Source: Tsukamurella tyrosinosolvens (GTDB lineage Bacteria; Actinomycetota; Actinomycetes; Mycobacteriales; Mycobacteriaceae). From it: a stretch of DNA of 64,000 nt. Under the pieces are notes generated by a model. The model was not told the origin of the DNA. It ran no database searches and saw only the letters and a list, made by a program, of their open reading frames with translations. Of the stretch, positions 24,672-33,309 are shown one piece after another. The stretch is taken from assembly GCF_900104775.1 (NCBI RefSeq), contig NZ_FNSA01000003.1, positions 1,860,001 to 1,924,000 on the forward strand. Direction: 5' to 3'. The stretch's first letter is position 1; every line of letters begins with the position of its first letter. The position numbers and the translations under genes are program-made.

Positions 24672-25004
24672 GGCTCGATTCCTCCTCGGGGGTGCGCGCA
24701 CGGCGTGTGCGGCTCACGTGGAAAAGACTCCCGATGATAGCCTTGACGCAGGTCCGTCCGACGTCGGTGCCGGTAGATCCGGTTCCCGACTTCTGCGGTG
24801 CGCCGTCACGGTGTCACTCCCCGCGGGGTGGTCCTCGGTAGTGGTTGCCGGAAGCGCCGTCGTCCTCGACGCGCGGGTCCGGCGGCTTCGATCGATGACC
24901 GCGCCCACGTCGCCCCGCCGCCATGTCGAACGACTCCGGCCGCGCGCAGCATGCGCGCCGCCAGGTGGGGACGGACCGCGCGAAGAAAGGCTTCCCCACA
25001 CTTC
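24672..25004. promoter_or_regulatory. Divergent lysX/gpsI intergenic region (333 nt)
   Basis: No gene is seen. It must hold both promoters. For lysX, TATCAT on the minus strand near 24734-24739 is a candidate -10 box. For gpsI the leader seems long; GCGCGC (24942-24947) and GCGCGC (24953-24958) form a hairpin over 5 bases, and GAAAGG (24985-24990) may be the ribosome site. pnp leaders in other bacteria are autoregulatory; whether this one is cannot be judged here. A TTGACG at 24743 has no well-spaced -10 box. Confidence 0.4.
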
Positions 25005-27245
25005 ATGTCGGACAACACTCAGGTCGAATTCGACGACGACATCACCGAAGCGGTCGCCGTCATCGACAACGGTTCCTTCGGCACGCGCACCATCCGGTTC
25101 GAGACCGGCCGGTTCGCGCAGCAGGCCGCCGGCTCGGTGGCCGCGTACCTCGACGACGAGACGATGCTGCTCTCGGCCACGTCGCACAGCAAGCACCCGA
25201 AGGAGCACTTCGACTTCTTCCCGCTGACCGTCGACGTCGAGGAGCGCATGTACGCCGCGGGTCGCATCCCCGGCTCGTTCTTCCGTCGCGAGGGTCGCCC
25301 GTCGACCGACGCGATCCTCACCTGCCGCCTGATCGACCGGCCGCTGCGCCCGTCGTTCGTCGACGGCCTCCGCAACGAGATCCAGGTCGTCGTGACCGTC
25401 ATGTCGCTCGATCCCAAGGATCTGTACGACGTGGTCGCGATCAACGCCGCCTCGGCGTCGACCCAGATCGCCGGCCTGCCCTTCTCGGGCCCCGTCGGCG
25501 GCGTGCGCGTCGCCCTCATCGACGGCCAGTGGGTCGCCTTCCCGACCGTCGAGCAGCTCGAGCGCGCCGTCTTCGACATGGTCGTCGCCGGCCGCATCGT
25601 CTCGGGCTCCGGCAAGGATGCCGACGTCGCGATCATGATGGTCGAGGCCGAGGCCACCGAGAACGTCATCGAGCTCATCGCGGGCGGCGCCACCGCGCCC
25701 ACTGAGGCCGTCGTGGCCGAGGGCCTCGAGGCCGCCAAGCCCTTCATCGCCGTGCTGTGCGAGGCGCAGAAGCAGCTGGCCGCCGGTGCCGCCAAGCCGA
25801 CCGGCGAGTTCCCGCTGTTCCCGGCGTACCAGGACGACGTCTTCGCCGCCGTCGAGGCCGCGGGCGCCGCGAAGCTCAACGACGCGCTGTCGATCGCCGG
25901 CAAGCAGGAGCGCGACAACGCCACCGACGTCGTCAAGGCCGAGGTGCTCGAGGCCGTGGGCCCGCAGTTCGAGGGCCGCGAGGGCGAGATCGGCGCGGCG
26001 TTCCGCTCGCTGACCAAGAAGCTCGTGCGCCAGCGCATCCTCACCGACCACTTCCGCATCGACGGCCGTGGCATCACCGACATCCGCTCGCTCAGCGCCG
26101 AGATCGCCGTGATCCCGCGCGCCCACGGCAGCGCGCTGTTCGAGCGCGGCGAGACCCAGATCCTGGGCGTCACCACGCTGGACATGGTGAAGATGGCGCA
26201 GCAGATCGACTCGCTGGGCCCCGAGACCAGCAAGCGCTACATGCACCACTACAACTTCCCGCCGTACTCGACCGGTGAGACCGGCCGCGTCGGCTCGCCG
26301 AAGCGCCGCGAGATCGGCCACGGCGCGCTCGCCGAGCGCGCCCTCGTGCCGGTGCTGCCGTCGGTGGAGGAGTTCCCCTACGCCATCCGTCAGGTCTCGG
26401 AGGCGCTGAGCTCCAACGGCTCCACCTCGATGGGTTCGGTCTGCGCCTCGACGATGTCGCTGCTCAACGCCGGCGTGCCGCTCAAGGCGCCCGTCGCGGG
26501 CATCGCGATGGGTCTCGTCTCCGACGAGGTCGACGGCCAGGCCCGCTACGTGGCCCTGACCGACATCCTCGGCGCCGAGGACGCCTTCGGCGACATGGAC
26601 TTCAAGGTCGCCGGTACCTCCGACTTCGTCACCGCCCTGCAGCTGGACACCAAGCTCGACGGCATCCCGTCGCAGGTCCTGGCCGGCGCTCTGGGCCAGG
26701 CGAAGGACGCCCGCACCACGATCCTCGAGGTCATGGCCGAGGCGATCGACGCCCCCGACGAGATGAGCCCGTACGCCCCGCGGATCACCACCATCAAGGT
26801 GCCGATCGACAAGATCGGTGAGGTGATCGGACCCAAGGGCAAGACGATCAACTCCATCACCGAGGAGACCGGCGCCAACATCTCGATCGAGGATGACGGC
26901 ACCGTGTTCGTCGGTGCGGCCGACGGCCCGTCGGCCCAGGCAGCGATCGACCGGATCAACGCCATCGCCAACCCGCAGCTGCCGAAGGTGGGCGAGCGCT
27001 TCCTGGGCACCGTGGTCAAGACCACGGCGTTCGGCGCCTTCGTCTCGCTGGTCCCCGGCCGCGACGGTCTGGTGCACATCAGCAAGCTGGGCAACGGCAA
27101 GCGCGTGAACAAGGTCGAGGACGTGGTCAACGTCGGCAGCAAGCTGCAGGTCGAGATCGCCGACATCGACGAGCGCGGCAAGATCAGCCTGATCCCCGTC
27201 GTCGAGGAGACCGCCGCCGAGGCGGCTCCCGCGGGCGAGGAGTAG
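25005..27245 (+). CDS. gpsI: Polyribonucleotide nucleotidyltransferase (PNPase/GpsI)
   Basis: A 746-residue 3'-5' phosphorolytic exoribonuclease. Two RNase PH domains flank an all-helical domain; the first has [20 protein letters not shown] and the second has [20 protein letters not shown] with [22 protein letters not shown] domain has [18 protein letters not shown] near residue 607. An S1 domain starts near residue 664 ([20 protein letters not shown]). It degrades mRNA and in some actinobacteria also makes (p)ppGpp-like products. ATG at 25005 fits the conserved N-terminus. pepR follows immediately. Confidence 0.97.
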   Translation: MSDNTQVEFDDDITEAVAVIDNGSFGTRTIRFETGRFAQQAAGSVAAYLDDETMLLSATSHSKHPKEHFDFFPLTVDVEERMYAAGRIPGSFFRREGRPSTDAILTCRLIDRPLRPSFVDGLRNEIQVVVTVMSLDPKDLYDVVAINAASASTQIAGLPFSGPVGGVRVALIDGQWVAFPTVEQLERAVFDMVVAGRIVSGSGKDADVAIMMVEAEATENVIELIAGGATAPTEAVVAEGLEAAKPFIAVLCEAQKQLAAGAAKPTGEFPLFPAYQDDVFAAVEAAGAAKLNDALSIAGKQERDNATDVVKAEVLEAVGPQFEGREGEIGAAFRSLTKKLVRQRILTDHFRIDGRGITDIRSLSAEIAVIPRAHGSALFERGETQILGVTTLDMVKMAQQIDSLGPETSKRYMHHYNFPPYSTGETGRVGSPKRREIGHGALAERALVPVLPSVEEFPYAIRQVSEALSSNGSTSMGSVCASTMSLLNAGVPLKAPVAGIAMGLVSDEVDGQARYVALTDILGAEDAFGDMDFKVAGTSDFVTALQLDTKLDGIPSQVLAGALGQAKDARTTILEVMAEAIDAPDEMSPYAPRITTIKVPIDKIGEVIGPKGKTINSITEETGANISIEDDGTVFVGAADGPSAQAAIDRINAIANPQLPKVGERFLGTVVKTTAFGAFVSLVPGRDGLVHISKLGNGKRVNKVEDVVNVGSKLQVEIADIDERGKISLIPVVEETAAEAAPAGEE

Positions 27246-27338
27246 GAACTGAGCAGCCTTACATCACGGGCTGCGCGGGCGGGGGCATCCGGATCGGGTG
27301 CCCCCGTTCGTCGTAGCGTCCTGCCCGGCGGCCTGCGC

Positions 27339-28580
27339 GTGGTCACGGAGACGGTGCCGGGGTCCCGGTCCGCCGCCGTGGGCCTGTGGGTCGCGGTCGG
27401 CTCGCGCGACGAGCACCCGGCCTCCGCCGGGTCCGCGCACTTCCTGGAGCACCTGCTGTTCAAGGCGACGCCGCATCGCGACGCGGCGTCGCTGGCCGCC
27501 GAGGTCGACGCCGTGGGCGGCGAGATCAACGCCTTCACGTCGAAGGAGCACACCTGCTACTACGCCCACGTGCTCGACACCGACCTCGAGCTCGCGGTCG
27601 ACGTGGTGACCGACGTGGTCCTGGGCGGCCTGTGCCGCCCCGCGGACGTCGAGGTGGAGCGCGAGGTGGTGCTCGAGGAGCTCGCCATGCGCGACGACGA
27701 CCCTGAGGACCTGGTCAACGAGGCGGCGACCGCGGCCCTGTTCGGCGATCACCCGCTCGCCCGGCCCGTGCTCGGCACCGAGGAGTCGGTCTCGGCGATG
27801 ACGGCCGCGCGGCTGCGCGGTTTCCACCGCCGGCGGTACACGCCCGAGCGGATGGTGCTCTCGGTCGCCGGGAACGTCACGCACGCGCAGGTGGTCAAGC
27901 TGGCGCGCAAGGCCTTCGCGGGCCGCCTCGACGGTGCCGCCGACTCCGTCCCGGTACGCACGGGCGTCCGGCGCCGGCCGGGCGCGCCGACCCTCGAGGT
28001 CGTGAATCGCGACGGGGAGCAGTCGCACCTCGTCGCGGGCACCCGCGCCTACGGCCGGTTCCACCCGGACCGGTGGGCGCTGTCGGTGCTCAACACCGCG
28101 ATCGGCGGCGGTCTGAGTTCGCGCCTGTTCCAGGAGATCCGGGAGCAGCGCGGCCTCGCGTACACGGTGTACTCGGCCGTGGACACGTACGCCGACACCG
28201 GGCTGTTCTCGGTGTACGCCGGGTGCTCCCCGGAGCGGCTGGGGGAAGTGGCGACGGTGGCGCGGAAGGTCCTCGAGGACGTCCGCGACGACGGCCTCAC
28301 GGCCGAGGAGCTGGCGCGCGCCAAGGGCTCGCTCCGTGGTGGCCTCGTCCTGGGGCTGGAGGACGCGCAGTCCCGGATGCACCGCATCGGCCGCAGCGAG
28401 GTCAACTACCAGAACCAGCGCACCGTGGCCCGGACCCTCACCGCGATCGAGAAGGTCTCGGCGGCGGACGTGAACCGCGTCGCGCGGGACCTGCTCTCGC
28501 AGCCCTTCGGCGGCGCCGTCCTCGGCCCGCACCGCGGGAAGCGCGGCGTGCCGTCTCCCGTCCGGAACTGGCTGGGCTGA
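27339..28580 (+). CDS. pepR: M16-family zinc peptidase PepR
   Basis: A pitrilysin-type zinc endopeptidase. The inverted motif HFLEH lies in SAHFLEHLLFKATPHRDA, with the distal Glu in EVEREVVLEELAMRDDDPED. The second half contains GGGLSSRLFQEIREQRGLAY, the R/Y substrate site. GTG at 27339 is the only standard in-frame start, giving 413 residues, but the conserved N-terminal strand VRRSVLPGGLRVVTE begins before it. The frame is open back to the gpsI stop, with a CTG at 27249 placed 7 nt after GAGGAG, so the real protein probably starts there (443 residues). It follows gpsI as in M. tuberculosis. Confidence 0.93.
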   Translation: MVTETVPGSRSAAVGLWVAVGSRDEHPASAGSAHFLEHLLFKATPHRDAASLAAEVDAVGGEINAFTSKEHTCYYAHVLDTDLELAVDVVTDVVLGGLCRPADVEVEREVVLEELAMRDDDPEDLVNEAATAALFGDHPLARPVLGTEESVSAMTAARLRGFHRRRYTPERMVLSVAGNVTHAQVVKLARKAFAGRLDGAADSVPVRTGVRRRPGAPTLEVVNRDGEQSHLVAGTRAYGRFHPDRWALSVLNTAIGGGLSSRLFQEIREQRGLAYTVYSAVDTYADTGLFSVYAGCSPERLGEVATVARKVLEDVRDDGLTAEELARAKGSLRGGLVLGLEDAQSRMHRIGRSEVNYQNQRTVARTLTAIEKVSAADVNRVARDLLSQPFGGAVLGPHRGKRGVPSPVRNWLG

Positions 28581-28599
28581 ACGCGGCGGACCGGCCGGG

Positions 28600-29226
28600 C
28601 TAGGCCGTTCCCGCTGCGCCGTGTTCGGCCCGGCCGGGGGTACCGGTGGCGACCCGTCGTACATGCTCGCGCAGCGCGGATCCCGCTGCCAGCAGGGGAT
28701 CCGGGCTGCGCAGCGATCGCGCGAGGATGAACGCGCCCTCGAGCGAGCTCAGCACCGCCAGTGTCAGTTCCCGCGCTGCCGCGTCCTCGAGGCCGCGCGC
28801 GGCGAAGTACGCGGTGCCGCCGGCGATCCAGTCCGCGAAGACCTCCGCCGCCGCGGCGGCCACCTCGGGCTCGGAGTCGGCGACCTCGCCCGCGACGGTT
28901 CCGACGGGGCACATCGTGATCCAGCCCGCCTCGGCGATGTGCTCGGCGGCCAGCGCGAAGGCACCCGGGATCGCGTCGTCGAGGTCGGGCGCACCGTCGA
29001 GCAGGGTGGGGAGCAGCGCCAGGTACGCGGCTCCGGAGGACCGCAGCGCCGCTGCGGCGACCTCGGGTTTCCCGCCGGGGAAGTGGTGGTAGAGCGAGCC
29101 CATCGTGGCGCCCGCGGCCTCCGTGAGCTGCTTGACAGTGGTGGCGCCGTAGCCCTGGCGGCGCAGGAGTTCGCCCATCGCCACGACGAGGCGCTCGCGG
29201 GTGGGCATTGACCGGTCGACCATCAC
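28600..29226 (-). CDS. TetR/AcrR family repressor (LmrA/YxaF-like)
   Basis: A 208-residue regulator. The HTH is RLVVAMGELLRRQGYGATTV followed by AAGATMGSLYHHFPGGKPEV (residues ~12-53). The C-terminal domain with CPVGTVAGEVADSEPEV is characteristic of the LmrA/YxaF/AcuR branch. The GTG at 29226 is chosen because TAGAAT (29239-29234) ends 7 nt before it; an ATG follows directly. It is divergent from the hydrolase with operator repeats between, and so probably controls it. Confidence 0.9.
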   Translation of the reverse strand: MMVDRSMPTRERLVVAMGELLRRQGYGATTVKQLTEAAGATMGSLYHHFPGGKPEVAAAALRSSGAAYLALLPTLLDGAPDLDDAIPGAFALAAEHIAEAGWITMCPVGTVAGEVADSEPEVAAAAAEVFADWIAGGTAYFAARGLEDAAARELTLAVLSSLEGAFILARSLRSPDPLLAAGSALREHVRRVATGTPGRAEHGAAGTA

Positions 29227-29282
29227 GCCCTAGATTCTAGAGTATCCGCTCTAGAGTGAACGCTCCAATGGAGGTGATGGGA
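29227..29282. promoter_or_regulatory. Operator with duplicated TCTAGAGT
   Basis: TCTAGAGT occurs at 29236-29243 and again at 29250-29257, a 14-bp step. The first copy overlaps the tetR -10 box; the second contains TAGAGT, the likely -10 box of the hydrolase. One repressor binding both copies would shut both promoters. GGAGGTG (29271-29277) is the hydrolase ribosome site. Confidence 0.65.
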
Positions 29283-30128
29283 ATGCCGGAGGTGTCCGTC
29301 TCTGCGGGCCGGGTCCACTACGAGGAGTTCGGCGACGGTCCGCCGGTCGTCCTCCTGCACGGCCTGCTCATGGACCACACCGTGTGGAACGCCGTGCTGC
29401 CGCTGCTGCCCCAGGGGCACCGCTACCTGCTGCCGGACCTGCCGCTCGGCGCCCACCCGATCCCGCTGAACGCGGACGCGGACCTGTCGAACGAGGGGAT
29501 CGCCCACCTCATCGCGGACTTCCTCGAAGCTCTCGACCTGCGCGACGTCGTCCTCGTGCACAGCGATTGGGGCGGGGGCCTGCTTCTGACGGCGCTCGGG
29601 CGCGACGAGCGGATCGGCCGGCTCGTGATCCTGCCGAGCACCGCGTTCGACAACTTCCCTCCGGGCCTCCCCGGGAAGGCGGCCACGGTCGCCGCACGCC
29701 TGCCCGGCCTGACGCTCGGCCTACGTGCTCTGCGCATCGGCGCCGTCCGGCGCCTGCCGATCCTCTTCGGGCGCATGGCGCGCGACGTTCCGGACGCGAC
29801 GATGCGGGCCTGGACCCGTCCCGCGATCGAGGATCCCCTCATCCGCCGCGACCTGCTCAAACACGCCCGCGCTCCGTTCGACCGCGCCGACCTCGTGCGC
29901 GGGACCGAGGCTCTGCGCGCCTTCACCGGCGACGCCCTCGTGCTCTGGATCGCCGACGGCACCGTCATGCCGCGCGACCACGGGCGGCGGCTCGCCGACC
30001 TGCTGCCGCGCGGTCGGCTCGTGGAACTGGCGGACTGCTACGTGCTGGCGATGATCGACAGCCCGCGGACCGTCGCCGACGAGTTGTCCGCCTTCCTCGC
30101 GGAATCGGCCCCGGCGCGGCGGGATTGA
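29283..30128 (+). CDS. Alpha/beta-hydrolase with Asp nucleophile, catalytic His not seen
   Basis: A 281-residue alpha/beta-fold protein like haloalkane dehalogenases and epoxide hydrolases. The oxyanion loop is VVLLHGLLMDHTVW. The nucleophile elbow reads VHSDWGGGL, so the nucleophile is Asp. The acid Asp lies in LWIADGTVM. Where the catalytic His is expected (usually D-C-G-H), the sequence is ADCYVLAMIDSP, with no His, so hydrolysis of an ester intermediate may be impaired. ATG at 29283 has GGAGGTG five bases upstream. Controlled by the divergent TetR. The substrate is unknown. Confidence 0.8.
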   Translation: MPEVSVSAGRVHYEEFGDGPPVVLLHGLLMDHTVWNAVLPLLPQGHRYLLPDLPLGAHPIPLNADADLSNEGIAHLIADFLEALDLRDVVLVHSDWGGGLLLTALGRDERIGRLVILPSTAFDNFPPGLPGKAATVAARLPGLTLGLRALRIGAVRRLPILFGRMARDVPDATMRAWTRPAIEDPLIRRDLLKHARAPFDRADLVRGTEALRAFTGDALVLWIADGTVMPRDHGRRLADLLPRGRLVELADCYVLAMIDSPRTVADELSAFLAESAPARRD

Positions 30129-30149
30129 CGTGCCTCGTCCCGCCAGGGA

Positions 30150-31154
30150 CTACTTCGCGAACGCCCGGGGGAGCGGCTTCCCCGCCGCGGCGAGCACGCC
30201 GCGCAGGCGCGTGGGGTAGTCGGTGATGATGCCGTCGACGCCGAGCCCGAGCTGCGCGCGCATGTCCTTCTCGTCGTTGACGGTCCAGGGGATGACTTTC
30301 AGCCCGGCGGCGTGCGCGGCGGCCACCGTCTTCGCGTCGGACAGCTCGTAATCGGGGGAGAGCACGTCGAAGCCGGCCTCCGTCGCGGCCCGGACGACGT
30401 CGCCGCCGGACTTCTCGTAGCTGACGGGGCCGAGCCAGGCGGAGCCCTTCTTCCACGTCGTGGCGTCGTACAGCGCGACCAGCGGCACCGACGGTGCCTG
30501 CGCCCGCACCAGCGGCAGCGAACGCCAGTCGAAGCTCTGGACCGTGATCCGGTCGAGCACCCCCGCGCGTCGCGCGGCACCCAGGATCTGTGTGACGAAG
30601 GCGGCGGGCTCCGCCGACTTCGCGCGCTCCTCGGCCTCGATCTTGGTCTCGATGTTGAACCGCGCGGTGTTGCCCTGGTATTGCGCGACCAGGTCGAAGA
30701 GCTGCGGCAGCGTCGCGATCCGGTTGCCCTCGACCACCTTCGCCGCGGGGAACTTCGCCAGCTTCTTCGCGCAGACCAGGGTCTGCACCTGGGCGTACGT
30801 GAGGTCGTGAATCGTCTTGCCCACGTACGGGAACTGCTTGTCCCCGGGCGTCGCGGGCGCCGTGTCGGTGCACTTGTCGGCCTGCACCGTCGGGTCGTGC
30901 CAGATGAGCGGGACGTCGTCCTTGGTGAGCACGACGTCGAGCTCGAGCGTCGTCACCCCGAGCTCGAGCGACCGCGCGAAGCCGTACAGCGATTCCTCGG
31001 TGTGCTCCCCCCGGCCGCCGCGATGCGACTGCAGGTCGAAGGAGCCCGACGGTGCCGCCCAGACGGGGGCGGCGACCGCCCCGCTGCCGAGTGCGACGGT
31101 GACGGCGGCCGCGAGCGCGGCGGCGCGGGACAGGATGCGGGAGCGGGTGGTCAT
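30150..31154 (-). CDS. Secreted glycerophosphodiester phosphodiesterase
   Basis: A 334-residue exported enzyme that releases glycerol-3-phosphate from glycerophosphodiesters. A Sec signal covers residues 1-34 (RSRILSRAAALAAAVTVALG...VWAAPSG). The catalytic pair is H in FDLQSHRGGRGEHTEES and H in IWHDPTVQ, with Glu-x-Asp in TLELDVVLTKDDVPL. The TIM-barrel end GVDGIITDYPTRLRGVL is typical. Probable use is phosphate or glycerol scavenging from lipids outside the cell. It starts at the ATG with MTTRSR; the upstream in-frame ATG lacks a signal-peptide match. Convergent with the hydrolase. Confidence 0.92.
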   Translation of the reverse strand: MTTRSRILSRAAALAAAVTVALGSGAVAAPVWAAPSGSFDLQSHRGGRGEHTEESLYGFARSLELGVTTLELDVVLTKDDVPLIWHDPTVQADKCTDTAPATPGDKQFPYVGKTIHDLTYAQVQTLVCAKKLAKFPAAKVVEGNRIATLPQLFDLVAQYQGNTARFNIETKIEAEERAKSAEPAAFVTQILGAARRAGVLDRITVQSFDWRSLPLVRAQAPSVPLVALYDATTWKKGSAWLGPVSYEKSGGDVVRAATEAGFDVLSPDYELSDAKTVAAAHAAGLKVIPWTVNDEKDMRAQLGLGVDGIITDYPTRLRGVLAAAGKPLPRAFAK

Positions 31155-31207
31155 GGCGGCAACGTAATCGCACACGATGAATCGCGGGTGAACGGCGCCG
31201 CCGGCGG

Positions 31208-31486
31208 TCAGGCGTGTGGCGGTCCCGCGGGCGCTCCGGGCGCGGTGCCCGGCGAGGGCGAGGGCGAGGGCTTACCGGGTGCGCCGAGGACGGGCGGGGC
31301 GGGCTTCCCCGGGGCGCCGGCACCGGTGCCCGTGGCGGGCGCGGGTGTGCCGGGCGCGACGTGCACGGTCGGTGCCACGGGCGCGGCCGGCGCGGCGTGG
31401 GCCGCGGCGGCGAGGGGGACGCCCAGCGCGGCCGCGGCGACGGTGGCGAGGAGCAGCCGGCGACCGGCGGCGATGAGGATCGACAT
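31208..31486 (-). CDS. Small secreted Ala/Pro/Gly-rich protein
   Basis: An unrecognised 92-residue protein. Residues 1-31 look like a Sec signal (AAGRRLLLATVAAAALGVPLAAAAHA). The mature part is a low-complexity Pro/Ala/Gly/Val chain with repeats of APGKP and APVAPT and no Cys or catalytic residues. A clear ribosome site GGGAGAG lies 5 nt before ATG, which supports translation. It ends 54 nt before the GDPD start on the same strand and may be co-transcribed. A wall-associated or proline-rich spacer role is only a guess. Confidence 0.6.
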   Translation of the reverse strand: MSILIAAGRRLLLATVAAAALGVPLAAAAHAAPAAPVAPTVHVAPGTPAPATGTGAGAPGKPAPPVLGAPGKPSPSPSPGTAPGAPAGPPHA

Positions 31487-31613
31487 GGTTCTCTCCCTGG
31501 TGACGAGCCGCCTCGCCCGGTGCGGACGGCCGGTGCCGACGCTAGGAGCGCCGCGTCACCGCCCCGTCGGCGTCCGGTCGCAGGCGCGTCCCGTCCCGGT
31601 CCCGAGAGACGAC

Positions 31614-31643
31614 GGACGCCCGCCGGCGAACCGGCGGGCGTCC
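31614..31643. terminator. Strong terminator hairpin after the amino-acid permease
   Basis: GGACGCCCGCCGG (31614-31626) pairs perfectly with CCGGCGGGCGTCC (31631-31643) across CGAA, a 13-bp stem with a stable tetraloop. It sits 13 bases past the permease stop on the minus strand. The rest of 31487-31655 has no gene. Confidence 0.8.
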
Positions 31644-31655
31644 GAGGGACGTGCG

Positions 31656-33167
31656 CTACTTCTTCGGGGCGTCCTTGAGCGACCAGGAGGGCGAGAGGTC
31701 GCCGCCGGTGTGCTCGAGCACCTTCGGCTTCACGGCGATCCAGCCGATCGCCAGGATGGCGACGAAGGCGGGGATGCCGAGGATGACGACGATGAGGTTC
31801 GTCTTGTCCCAGAAGCCGCCGTCGGACTTGTAGCCCGAGTAGGCCATGCCGACGAGGACGAGGAACAGGAAGACCAGGCCGACGTAGCTCATGAACGGTG
31901 CGAGCGGGGCGCGGAACGGGCTCTTGGTGACGATGCCCGCGTCGGAGAGCTTCCGGTACCGGATGTGGCACAAGAAGATCAGGCTCCACACGCCGACGAC
32001 CGCGATGGCGGAGGCCTCCAGGGCGATGTCGAAGGCGTGGCCGGGGACGAGCGCGTTGAGCACGGCGCCGAGCACGTAGAAGATCGACGTCACGATGATG
32101 CCGGTGGCGGGGACGCCCGACTTGCTCATCTTCATGAACATGTTCGGGGCCTCGCGGCTGGCGGCGAGGCTGCGCAGCATGCGGCCCGTGGTGTACAGGC
32201 CGGCGTTGAGCGAGCTCATGGCCGCGACGATGAGCACGCCGTTGATGAGCGTCGCCATCCAGCTGATGCCCATGCGCTCGAAGACGGTGACGAAGGGGGA
32301 CTCGAGGTCGCCCTCGGCGTTCCGGGTGCCGTACTGGCTGGTCGGCAGGATGCAGACGAGCAGGAAGATCGAGCCGCAGTAGAAGACCGCGATACGCAGG
32401 ATCACCGAGTTGACGGCCTTGGGCACCTCGCGCTGCGGGTTCTGCATCTCGCCCGCGGCGATGCCGACCATCTCGATCGCGGCGTACGCGAAGACGACGC
32501 CCGACATCACGACGATCGGTGCGATCCAGCCGAAGGTGTCGCTGTGCGGCCAGAAGCCGCCCGGATTCGACCAGAGGTTGGAGATCCCGGCCTTGTGCGC
32601 CTGCTCGCCCTCACCCACGGTGATCTGCCCGACCACGATGACGAGGCCGACGACGAGGAAGACGACGATCGCCGCGACCTTGAGCACAGACGCCCAGAAC
32701 TCGAACTCGCCGAAGGCGCGCGCCGAGAGCAGGTTGATCACCAGGACCACCGCGAGCGCGATGATCACCGAGATCCAGTTGGGCAGCTCCCACCACTTCC
32801 TGACATACACCGCCACCGCCGAGAGCTCGGCGACGCCGGTGAGCGCCCAGAAGATCCAGTACAGCCATCCCGCGGCGTAGGCGGCGGCCTCGCCGAAGAA
32901 CTCGCGGGCGTAGGAGACGAAGGCGCCCGAGCTCTGGCGGTACAGCACGAGCTCGCCGAGGGCGCGCATCAAGAAGAAGGCGATCACGCCGACGAAGGCG
33001 TAACTGAACAACAGGGCCGGGCCCGTGCTGTTGAGGCGGCTTGCGGAGCCCAGGAACAGGCCCGTGCCGATGGCGCCGCCGATGGCGATCATCTGCACGT
33101 GTCGCCGACCGAGGGTCTGCTTGTAGCCCTCCTGCTCGGCCGCGAACTTATCGACGGAATGCGTCAT
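31656..33167 (-). CDS. Amino-acid permease, AnsP/GabP type (APC superfamily)
   Basis: A 503-residue, 12-helix amino-acid:H+ symporter. TM1 has the signature IAIGGAIGTGLFLGSAS, and TM3-4 include GELVLYRQSSGAFVSYAREF. The closest family pattern is AnsP/CycA/GabP, which import asparagine, serine/alanine or GABA. The ATG is followed by MTHSVDKFAAEQEGYKQ. It is divergent from the DUF294/CBS protein, which may regulate nitrogen uptake. It lies 1.6 kb from ald, hinting at alanine or another neutral amino acid as substrate, but this is not shown. Confidence 0.9.
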   Translation of the reverse strand: MTHSVDKFAAEQEGYKQTLGRRHVQMIAIGGAIGTGLFLGSASRLNSTGPALLFSYAFVGVIAFFLMRALGELVLYRQSSGAFVSYAREFFGEAAAYAAGWLYWIFWALTGVAELSAVAVYVRKWWELPNWISVIIALAVVLVINLLSARAFGEFEFWASVLKVAAIVVFLVVGLVIVVGQITVGEGEQAHKAGISNLWSNPGGFWPHSDTFGWIAPIVVMSGVVFAYAAIEMVGIAAGEMQNPQREVPKAVNSVILRIAVFYCGSIFLLVCILPTSQYGTRNAEGDLESPFVTVFERMGISWMATLINGVLIVAAMSSLNAGLYTTGRMLRSLAASREAPNMFMKMSKSGVPATGIIVTSIFYVLGAVLNALVPGHAFDIALEASAIAVVGVWSLIFLCHIRYRKLSDAGIVTKSPFRAPLAPFMSYVGLVFLFLVLVGMAYSGYKSDGGFWDKTNLIVVILGIPAFVAILAIGWIAVKPKVLEHTGGDLSPSWSLKDAPKK

Positions 33168-33309
33168 GGATGAGTCTTTCTCCTCGACGTATCGGTGCGC
33201 ATGGGGTTGTGCGCTGGATGGGAATGTAGACCTCGCAACGCTTCCGCGGACGCGTTACCGAGAGATGACTTCGGGATGTCGATCGGCACGAGCGTGTAAA
33301 CATAGGTCC
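33168..33309. promoter_or_regulatory. Divergent permease / DUF294 promoter region
   Basis: The 142-bp gap holds an imperfect inverted repeat, AACGC (33237-33241) and GCGTT (33252-33256), and TAAACAT just before the DUF294 start as a probable -10 element. No standard operator was identified. No gene is seen. Confidence 0.35.

Noticed and set aside
24743-24780. TTGACG as a SigA -35 box for gpsI
   Set aside because: The nearest TANNNT-like -10 lies about 25 bases downstream, too far for a normal promoter.
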